A stretch of DNA of 64,000 bases, from positions 72,069,606-72,133,605 of the forward strand of contig CM054134.1 of the NCBI GenBank assembly GCA_028751875.1. Direction: 5' to 3'. This document shows positions 56,628 to 64,000 of the stretch, piece after piece. The position numbers were made by a program, and so were the translations under genes. Position 1 is the stretch's first letter. Each line of letters opens with the position of its first letter. Below the pieces are notes generated by a model, which did not search any database, was not told where the DNA came from, and worked only from the letters and a program-made list of their open reading frames with translations. This stretch comes from Rapana venosa. Taxonomy: Eukaryota > Mollusca > Gastropoda > Neogastropoda > Muricidae.

Positions 56628-56825
56628 CGAGGATTATGGAAAAAGCACTCATGTGCTTTTTTCATCCAGTCCCCGTGTGTATGCAGTTTTGTAAATTTTG
56701 TCATCCGTTCCCACCGGCACATAATGGCCTACTCTTCCGAAAAGCGGAACGGGTTTTAACGTGTGCGCAGGATGTTCTGCGTGCGTTCGCACACAGGACT
56801 TCGGTTTATTGTCCCATCCGTGCGC
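56628..56825 (-). mobile_element. SINE-1 fragment, T1 end plus core
   Basis: Reverse of T1 (TTATTTCGAGGATTATGG, CACTCATGTGC, CAGTCCCCGTGTGTATGC) and of the core up to GTTTATTGTCCCATCCG, where it is cut by a GCGC/GT run. Confidence 0.88.
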
Positions 56826-57002
56826 GCGCGCGCCTGTGTGTGTGTTGTGTTGTGTGTGTGCTCTCTCTCTCTGTTTTGGTTAAGTGATATTTAAGTTGTG
56901 CTTTTGTTTGTTATTGTTGCTTTTCCAGAGAAGATTGTGTGTTCTGTTTTTCGTTATGTTTGTAGTCTTTCATTGTTTTTGATATGTACTGTTATTTTCG
57001 GA

Positions 57003-57130
57003 ATTTAGACTATTTTGGAACCCTGCCTGCGCATGCTCACCAACCAAGCAATAAATCAGTGTGGGTTTTGTTTGTGGGTTTTTTTGGTCGTTTTACAAAT
57101 TGCCTGGAAACTACTACAGCTTGTTGGGTC
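57003..57130 (+). repeat. Diverged duplicated block E, partial copy 4
   Basis: ACTATTTTGGAACCCTGCCT, CAATAAATCAGTGTGGGTTT and a GTCGTTTTACAAATTGCC stretch corresponding to GTCGTTTCACAAACTGC in copy 1. Confidence 0.72.
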
Positions 57131-57263
57131 GTAAAGTGGTTACTGTTTTTAAGTGGACAGGCTCAAAGGATTTAACAACTTCTTCCTGGGTCTGGAACCT
57201 TCCTGTGGAAATAAAAATTGTTGTTTTTACTAAGTGGGCTACCAGTGCACAGACTGCAAATGG

Positions 57264-57605
57264 CACGGGATAGCCAGGTTGGTTAGAGGGTTGCGTATTG
57301 CGCCCGTGATCTGCTGACCCGGGTTCGAATCCCGTTCAAGGAGATATTTTCCCCTGGAGTTAACATCAGTGTCGACTCCACACCTCCCAAAAGTCTTTCA
57401 GATGAGACTATAAACCGAGGTCTCGTGTGCGAATGAACGCACAACATTTTGCGCACATGTTAAAACCCGTTTCGCTTTTTGGAAGAGTACGCGATTGTGT
57501 GCCGGTGGGAGCGGATGACAACATTTATAAAACTGCATACACACGGGGAATGGGTTTTTAAAAAGCATATTAGTGCTTATTCCGTTATCCTCGAAAAAAA
57601 ATCAT
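57264..57605 (+). mobile_element. SINE-1 full-length copy, head H2 with tail T1
   Basis: H2 head (GGGATAGCCAGGTTGGTTAG; box B GGGTTCGAATCCC), CCCCTGGAGTTAACATCAG, core (TCAGATGAGACTATAAACCG) and T1 (CATACACACGGGGAATGG, TATTCCGTTATCCTCGAAA). Confidence 0.9.
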
Positions 57606-57870
57606 TAATAAATGATAAATAAACGATTCCAAACCTTACAATTATTATTGTGGTTGCGAGCCTGCAAATGGGTAAAACTTAACAGATTTTCCCAGGAGAG
57701 TTAAGGAGTATTTCTTTTCATGTTCGCAGTCTTGACGAGTTTTTATTTCTGTAATAGTTTTATTGCCGTTATTTTGAGTCGAGTTTTCATATGTTTTGAT
57801 AGAAAGTTTTAAAATAATTCCTAGTTACCTTTTTGATCAGGTTCGTGCAGTAGAACGTCTTAGTCCAATT
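57606..57870. other. Spacer, nothing recognised
   Basis: AT-rich, no supported feature. Confidence 0.45.
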
Positions 57871-58043
57871 AACTCCCCTGTGGAGGAGATGTCGGGTGGG
57901 GGTGGGGGTGTTTGTCAGTAAAAATAGCATCCCTACCTGCTGGAAATTCTGTGCTAGGAATTCCCTCTTTTCTATCCCTCTTTTTGTTTCTACCTTGTTC
58001 ATTTTCTTCCTGTCACCTCCTTGTTTGTTTTCTGCCTTCTTGC

Positions 58044-58075
<32 letters not shown>

Positions 58076-58230
58076 AATAACTTTAAAGATAACAATTCTC
58101 TCCCACACCGAAGTCGGATGCGCTGGGCCTGACTGGTCAGGCGCTTAACGGCAATGTAACGCATTTTTGCTCGTATGACAGACAAATAAAGTTGCTGTTT
58201 TCTGAGCGTTCGAAGAAGAAGAAGAAGGAA
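57871..58230 (+). mobile_element. GAA-tailed repeat family, copy 4 (most complete)
   Basis: Runs from AACTCCCCTGTGGAGGAGAT through TAGCATCCCTACCTGCTGGA, a ~30-base C run (58046-58074), CCGAAGTCGGATGCGCTGGG, GTCAGGCGCTTAACGGCAAT and CTGAGCGTTCGAAGAAG. The GAA tail is expanded into the adjacent array. Confidence 0.88.
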
Positions 58231-58470
58231 GAGGAGGAGGAGGAAGAAGATGAGGAGAAAGGAAAGAAGAAGAAGAAGATGAAGAAGAAGAAGAGAGAAG
58301 AAGAAGAAAGGAACAAAAGAAGAAAAAAAAGAGTTAGAGAGCAAGAAGAAGAAGAAGATGAAAAGAAGAAGAAGAAGAGAAGTATAGATAGAAGAAGAGG
58401 AGAAGAAGAAACGGAGGCGATGAGATAGAAGAAGAAGAGAAGAAGAAGAAGAAGAAGAAGGAGAAGAGGG
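58208..58470. repeat. (GAA)n-rich purine tract
   Basis: About 260 bp of GAA/GGA units, an expansion of the tail of the preceding element. Confidence 0.95.
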
Positions 58471-58744
58471 AAAGACAAGTAGTGATAGATGGAAGTGAAT
58501 GGGAGAGGTAAAAAAAGTTATTAAACAGTTCAGAATTTTGTTCCTGCCTTGTCTAATTTATCGTTCTTACCAGAGCGGCGATGTCTTTAGTACTGACTCT
58601 GGTGGTGTGTGATGCACATTCGTTTTGTTGTGGTATTTTTGTCAACCTCCATTACCTTACCAAGCCTTTTTCTTTTGTCTGATTCTGTCATGTCTGGTTT
58701 TCTGGTGTTAACGCTATTACAGTGGTGGTGGTGATAGTAGTGGT

Positions 58745-58762
58745 GTGGTGGTGTGTGTGTGT

Positions 58763-58796
<34 letters not shown>

Positions 58797-58801
58797 GAGA
58801 G

Positions 58802-58838
<37 letters not shown>
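58745..58838. repeat. (GT)n then (GA)n microsatellite
   Basis: GGTGTGT units followed by about 30 bp of GA units and a G-rich GTGGT stretch to about 58910. Confidence 0.95.
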
Positions 58839-58839
<1 letters not shown>

Positions 58840-59074
58840 TGTAGGGTGGTGTGTGGTGAGGTGATGTGTAGTGGTTGTGTGTGTGTTGTGTTGTGGTTAT
58901 GTGTGGTATGTCGTCGTGCCGGCGCACGTGCACGATTGTTTATGTACATGTATGCTTTGGCAGACCATGTGTGTTGTGCTGGCAGTGTACCCCTCGCTTC
59001 CTTTGTGCAGTAAAGGCGTGGAGGGTGGCAACAGAGAGGAGTGGGGGTGGAGGGGGGGGGGGGAGAACACCTTG

Positions 59075-59222
59075 TGCACATCTTGTGCACACGTTAAAGC
59101 CCGTTCCATCTTTCGAGAAAACAAGCCATTGCGTGCCAGTGAGAACGGTTGATTTTTTTTGTTTCAAATGCATGCACACTGGTGACGACGTTTTTAGACA
59201 CCATCCCCCGAAGCAGAAGCTC
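59075..59222 (+). mobile_element. SINE-1 fragment, core with T2
   Basis: CATCTTGTGCACACGTTAAA, GCCATTGCGTGCCAGTGAGA, then the T2 start (GCATGCACACTGGTG, AGACACCATCCCCCGAAG). Confidence 0.82.
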
Positions 59223-59338
59223 CTTCAAAAGGATAACTCAACAGAGACTCAAACCCTGGCTGTCAGTGGCCATCAGATTACGAGTTGGACGTAAAGGGCC
59301 ACTAGGCTACTAGGCTGCAATCCGAGAAGAAAGGCTGC

Positions 59339-59710
59339 ATGCAGCCCAGGCAGGCAGACAGACCAGTAGCCTACAGCGCCATTCCCATGTCGGACTGGCC
59401 AGCCACACCCGGCGCTGTAGGCTACCAAAATAAACTCCTAGCTCTGCGAATTCTCCGGATCTTTTGGCCAGAGCAGATCTCCAATGAAGAACTTCTACGG
59501 AGATGTAGGCAAGAGGACATGGGAACCATCATCACCAGACGACGGTGGAAGTGGATTGGGCACATCCTCCGAAGAGACCCACAGTCAATCACAAGAACAG
59601 CATTGCACTGGACCCCAGAAGGAAGGAGAAAGAAAGGAAGACCAAAAGCAACGTGGAGGAGGACTGTAGAAAGTGAGATGAAGGCCATGCAGCACCTTGG
59701 GACATGACTA
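59339..59710 (+). mobile_element. LINE reverse-transcriptase C-terminal fragment
   Basis: Encodes LRILRIFWPEQISNEELLRR, RRRWKWIGHILRRDPQSITR and GRRKKGRPKATWRRTVESEM, the conserved C-terminal end of RTE-like RT proteins. Uninterrupted for about 100 codons but lacks the catalytic core. Confidence 0.92.
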
Positions 59711-60177
59711 GTAGCCACGAAAGCCCGTCATTTGAAGAGCATTGCGCCCTACCACCACGGTAAATGTCCCAAATGTGATATGAGATAGAATGAGATTTTT
59801 GCACAACCCATTGTAGGTCCTTCCAAGAGATGCCTATGTAGTTAACGTGCTTCTAAAAAGATAGGTAAACCAGGTTGTGTAATAATGATAAAAAAGACGC
59901 CTAAAATAAATGGCGAGCACCAGCAACAACCAACCACCGCTAACCATCCCAGCGCCATCACCAACGACAAGCATCCGAAGAAAATACATCAAAAGTTCAT
60001 TCAAATGAAGTTCAGGACGAAAGACGAAATAGACTACTGTGCAGAAAGGCAGACCCCCAACGGGGTCAATAAAAAAAACCTAAACAACAAGAAAACCAGC
60101 CAACCAACCAGCGAAAAGACAGCAAAAGCAAGGGAAACAAGAGCGAACGTGCAGGAAGGTGGGCTGTGGGAGGGCAA
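59711..60177. other. Spacer, nothing recognised
   Basis: A/C-rich sequence at 59880-60140; no supported gene. Confidence 0.45.
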
Positions 60178-60224
<47 letters not shown>

Positions 60225-60365
60225 AGAGGGGGGGGGGGGGGGGGGGGGGGGGAGGGGGGGGGGGGAGCAGGCTGGGGAGGGGAGGGGGAGGAAGGGGGGG
60301 ACTGGGGGGGGAGGAGAGAAGAGGAGGGGAGGGGAAAGAAGGAAAGCTACAAGAGAGGGGGGGGG
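60178..60365. repeat. Extreme poly-G / G-rich tract
   Basis: Includes an unbroken run of more than 40 G from 60179 and further G runs to about 60270, then GGGGA-rich sequence. Strong G-quadruplex potential; base count may be unreliable. Confidence 0.95.
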
Positions 60366-61240
60366 ATAAAGAGAGGTATAAGATGCTCAGAGTGTCTCGT
60401 TGTGATGGCCAGTCCTCACAAAGTGACCTGAGTGCCCAAACTGAGAAGCAGGCATTCGTCCCCAGGCCTTTTGTCAGTGGTGGCTGTCGTCAGGAGGTTG
60501 ATGAGGGGCATGCAGCCCTGTCCAGCCCTTCATAGTGTCGGCCCAGTCCTTGTGCTGTCTTCCACGTCCGTAGTGTACCCCTTGAATAGTAGTGGTGAGT
60601 GAGGTCTTTAGCTGCAGACTGATCTTGGCAGACAGAAGTGAAATCGCGTCAGTTTTTGACAGTCAGTTGCCAGCAGAGGTTCTGGACTGTAATTTGAAAC
60701 TGCAAACTGAAGAAAGCGGAAACAGCAACCAAAAGGAAGGGAGACAATGAAAGCAGGACTGAAAGCTCTTAACTGCAGATATGACTGAAAGCTTTTAACT
60801 GCAGATGTGAAAAATGATCCCCATCCCCCCCAACCTCTCAATTTTTTCATATGTTGAACCCTTTTCTTTTGTTAAGATTCAGAATGCAAAATCGTTGACA
60901 TTCCTTTTCCCACCACTCCAATACGCAAAATCATGTCTTGTCTTGCTTGCCTTTATTCTAAAATTTCCTGCATTTTGCTCTAAAAGCATAACGCTAAAAT
61001 GGTAACCCAGGGACTAAAACAAACAACAACATGCTCACGTAAAACAAAACAAAACAAAACAAACGGGGTATTACAACCCTTACATCGAACTAGAAAGAAA
61101 TCAAATCAAAACAAAACAAACGGGGGATTAAAACCCTTACATCAACCTGAAAACTAATTACTAATCAAAACGAAACCAGAAGCGGTCAGCGCTCTAAATG
61201 GCAGAGGGCAGAAAACCATCACGCAACACACAGCAGCACT
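60366..61240. other. Spacer with AAAAC duplications
   Basis: A ~65-bp block (AAAACAAACGGGGTATTACA / AAAACAAACGGGGGATTAAA, each followed by ACCCTTACATC) is duplicated at about 61050 and 61107. An 'AAGCTYTTAACTGCAGATRTGA' block is repeated at 60764 and 60788. No gene recognised. Confidence 0.5.
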
Positions 61241-62101
61241 ACAACACAGTGTGCTCAGTTAGCCTATAGGCTTTGGTTAAGGCCTAGGCCTAGCCTAGAG
61301 GGAAGCTGGCGAGCCGCGCCAGCATCGTACCGCGGGCCCACCAGCATCAACAGCAGGCAGCAGTGATGACTGATGCTCGGGGCGTTCACTGCATTTCCCA
61401 GCGTGTTCTATTCTCTCTCACTCTCTCTCACACGGCTTCGTGTACTAGGTTTGGCTAGCCTAACACTTCCACACTCTTCCTGCTAGCCTACTCTTTTCTA
61501 CCGTTTCACGTGATTTGGTTCCAGAGCAGTGCAGTGCCTGGTAGCCTACAGAGTCTGCAAGGCTGGAATCAGAAAGTTGACAGAATGTTAGATGATAGAT
61601 CTACCAGCCTCCTCTACCTTAGAACCTGATCGAGATAGCCTAACTTATCACACGAAGTTCGAAGTTCGTGTTGTGTATACACTATGTATGTATGTATGTA
61701 TCAGCGCTGAAAGTGTCTGTACCTCTATAAATAGCTGCATGGGAACTTTTTCTGTTGTTGACGGTTGTGTGTGAACTGCACGTGAGAGACCTGTAACTTT
61801 TACACAGAGTGCGTAGCACCCTGGGCTTCTATCTTTGAGGGCATAAAGTGTGATGTCAGTCACGTGTTGTGGTTTTTGATGTGGCTGGCGCCATTTAACC
61901 TTAGCTACCGGAGAAGTAGGGGTTGTTGTGTATACTATAAATGTATGTGTTGGAGCTGGACAGGTTTTCTGCGAATCTTGTTAGGTAGACCCACCCTACT
62001 TGTGAAACTGCTGGCTCTTTGACTGTGTGCCGATGTTACTCCAGCTGGAGCAGGAACTGTAGCTTTCAGGGCTAGCCTATTCTCCTGTGTCGAGATTCGG
62101 T
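61241..62101 (+). promoter_or_regulatory. Possible 5' exon/promoter region with strong splice donor
   Basis: GC-richer stretch with GGCCTAGGCCTAGCCTAG (61282-61299) and CGCGCC/CCGCGGG motifs, ending in ATTCG/gtaagt at 62100-62101. No coding start was found. It could be the 5' non-coding exon of a gene continuing beyond the window. Confidence 0.25.
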
Positions 62102-62308
62102 AAGTAAACAAATGTTTCTGCTCAATTCTATGTCGTTTTGTTTCGTTTTATTTGGTTTTTTTCCCCTCCCCGCTGTTTGTTGTGCTTTGAAAAAATTCTT
62201 ATATTGTTTGTCAGTTTGCTAAGAGTAGGTACAAGCCCAGTGCATTTATGTCATTGTCATATCCACTCATTCATTCTTTGAAAGATTTGTCCGTAGACGT
62301 GCCGTGTG

Positions 62309-62332
62309 TGTGTGTGTGTGTGTGTGTACACG
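62309..62332. repeat. (GT)n microsatellite
   Basis: About 11 GT units. Confidence 0.9.
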
Positions 62333-62463
62333 CGCACATGTGCACATCTAGCAATACCGCGGTACGTAGCCAATATTGTCCGTGAATTTCTGTCTGGTCT
62401 GGCCCTAGGACTACAGGTCATAAGCACGCAAGTCAAGTGGTGCTGACTCTACGAAAAAAGAGC

Positions 62464-62490
62464 TGTGTGTGTGTGTGTGTGTGTGTGTGG

Positions 62491-62526
<36 letters not shown>

Positions 62527-62563
62527 GTTGTGAGTGTGTGTGTGTTTGTGTAGTGTGTGTGAT

Positions 62564-62628
<65 letters not shown>
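62464..62628. repeat. (GT)n then (GA)n microsatellite
   Basis: About 115 bp of GT units with interruptions, then about 48 bp of GA. Confidence 0.97.
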
Positions 62629-62633
<5 letters not shown>

Positions 62634-62705
62634 AAGACATGTGATACCACAAAATGAAGCAACATACGCCTAAAACACACAAAATAAAGCACACCCCCCA
62701 CCCCA

Positions 62706-62728
62706 CACACACACACACACACACACAT
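62706..62728. repeat. (CA)n microsatellite
   Basis: About 11 CA units in an A/C-rich segment. Confidence 0.9.
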
Positions 62729-63293
62729 ACCCAACCAAACCACAAAAACCTCACCACCACCCCAAAAAACTTCAACAAACCCATACAGCTTTGCATAATG
62801 TTGTTGGTTGCTCCAAGTCATAGGCCAGAGATGTCTGGAATTCTTTCCCCATCATCTTGATTGACCGTCATTACGTTAGGTAAGCAGCCTACTCCTGTGT
62901 TCGTCAACAACTCACTGACTTGGCTAGCCTAGTAGCCCTAGACTGCTTGCCAGCATCCTATCCTCAGATATCATCAGATTCTCTGTAGGCTAGGGCCTAA
63001 CTTGCCTGATGTGCAGGTCTCCTGTTGATGTAACGGCCACATGCCATTACGCCCACGTGTAACCGCGTGATACTAACACACGTAAACACACATGGAGTTC
63101 ATTAGCCGATGTGTGTGCCAGATGGGAAGAGAATGTTCTTGTGCTGACCAGTGTAGGCTAGGCCTAGGCTGCATGTGGGATTGAAACTGTTGAACACTGC
63201 AACTCCATAGTCTTCCGAGACTGAGGGATGCCTAGGGCCTAGTACTAGTAGTGTGTAGTGTAGGCTGCTGTAAATGGATGAGGTTAACATCCA

Positions 63294-63312
63294 ATGTGTG
63301 TGTGTGTGTGTG

Positions 63313-63362
<50 letters not shown>
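63294..63362. repeat. (GT)n microsatellite
   Basis: About 34 GT units, next to the first copy of the 51-bp direct repeat. Confidence 0.97.
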
Positions 63363-63363
<1 letters not shown>

Positions 63364-63375
63364 GGGATGCGCGCT

Positions 63376-63426
63376 GGCAGAAAATAAAAACCGCACGCAT
63401 GTTCAAAGCTATACCACGTCAGCAAA
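63376..63426 (+). repeat. 51-bp direct repeat, copy 1
   Basis: Contains CCGCACGCATGTTCAAAGCT and ATACCACGTCAGCAAA. Matches 63752-63802 with four mismatches. Confidence 0.92.
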
Positions 63427-63480
63427 AAACAATAACAAAGAAACAAACAGAAAACGCACAAAAAAACAAAACAAACATCT

Positions 63481-63514
63481 CCCCCCCCCCCCCCCCCCCC
63501 CCACACACACACAC
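63481..63514. repeat. poly-C then (CA)n
   Basis: 22 C followed by six CA units, followed by GAT/GGT and GTT trinucleotide runs to about 63640. Confidence 0.95.
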
Positions 63515-63751
63515 CACTAGCTGCTTGATTGGGCCCCTACACCTAAAATGATGATGATGATGGTGGTGATGGTGATGGTGATTGTTGCTGTTGTTATCGT
63601 CATTGTCTGCTGTTGTTGCTGTTGTTGTTGTTGCTGCTGCAGCTCTTTCTTTCCTTCTTTTTCTTTCTTTGACTTCGTCTTCTGCCTGGTTCAAGTTCAG
63701 TCTTCTGCTTCGATCTTTGTTGTTCTCGTTGTTGTTGTTCTTATTGTTGCT

Positions 63752-63802
63752 GGAAGAAAATGAAAACCGCACGTGTGTTCAAAGCTATACCACGTCAGCA
63801 AA
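63752..63802 (+). repeat. 51-bp direct repeat, copy 2
   Basis: Contains CCGCACGTGTGTTCAAAGCT and ATACCACGTCAGCAAA; 376 bp downstream of copy 1. Confidence 0.92.
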
Positions 63803-64000
63803 GAGAAACTGTAACCTATGATAATTTATCCGAAAAAATGCATCAACAGCGTGCGCGTGGGTTTACCACTGGTTGCACAATTCGCTTCCTTCCCTTCCCT
63901 TTCCTTCTCTCCGCCTTTCCTTTCTTTCAACTGCTTTACGACAACAGTTGCACTGGCTTTTAACACGTGTTAGCGATTTTAGTTACAGTACCCTAAACCT

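Noticed and set aside
59885..60535. 216-codon frame with a Gly-rich middle
   Set aside because: The Gly part is the poly-G tract, and the flanks show no recognisable domain; base count in the homopolymer is unreliable, so the frame is not meaningful.

Overview
This is a eukaryotic, animal nuclear window: a repeat-rich, AT-leaning genome with spliced genes, long CA/GT and CT microsatellites, many tRNA-derived SINEs, LINE debris and several satellite arrays. The gene content, the mollusc-like SINE modules and a 5S-rRNA-like element suggest a lophotrochozoan, most likely a gastropod mollusc. That assignment is inference; nothing in the window proves the species.

Layout. (1) 1-9,972: the 3' eight coding exons of a LIN54 orthologue on the + strand. 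LIN54 is the DNA-binding subunit of the MuvB core shared by the DREAM and B-MYB/MuvB cell-cycle complexes. The exons join into 381 codons plus a stop with consistent phases and GT-AG junctions. They contain both cysteine-rich (CXC) repeats and the conserved C-terminal helical region; the N-terminus lies upstream of the window. The first intron sequence holds a 1.1-kb non-autonomous piggyBac-like element, and a later intron holds an inverted pair of SINEs. (2) 9,973-30,500: no convincing second gene, but dense transposon fossils: an L2/CR1-like LINE 3' end, several RT or endonuclease-linker fragments, many SINE copies and one 5S-rRNA-like element. (3) 30,503-36,130: five different tandem arrays in under 6 kb (34-bp hairpin unit, 50 bp, 36 bp, 41/42 bp and 78 bp). 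(4) 36,600-42,690: exon-like fragments, SINEs of three families, a LINE tail and long GT tracts. (5) 42,690-47,560: a 4.9-kb satellite whose main part is organised as a roughly 870-bp higher-order repeat. (6) 47,560-64,000: microsatellites, another 50-bp array, SINE and LINE copies including a cleanly interrupted SINE with a target-site duplication, a 730-bp AGT/AGC array, diverged duplicated blocks, very long G or C homopolymers, and a possible 5' exon/promoter region near 61.2-62.1 kb.

The only gene I can name is LIN54. The most interesting structure is in the repeats: SINEs built from interchangeable heads and tails (all four head/tail combinations of one family occur here), SINE families sharing one internal core, a SINE carrying the 3' end of a LINE that is itself present in the window, and two satellites with higher-order organisation, one having a hairpin-forming monomer with a paired substitution. 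No prokaryotic system, CRISPR array or intact autonomous transposon was found.
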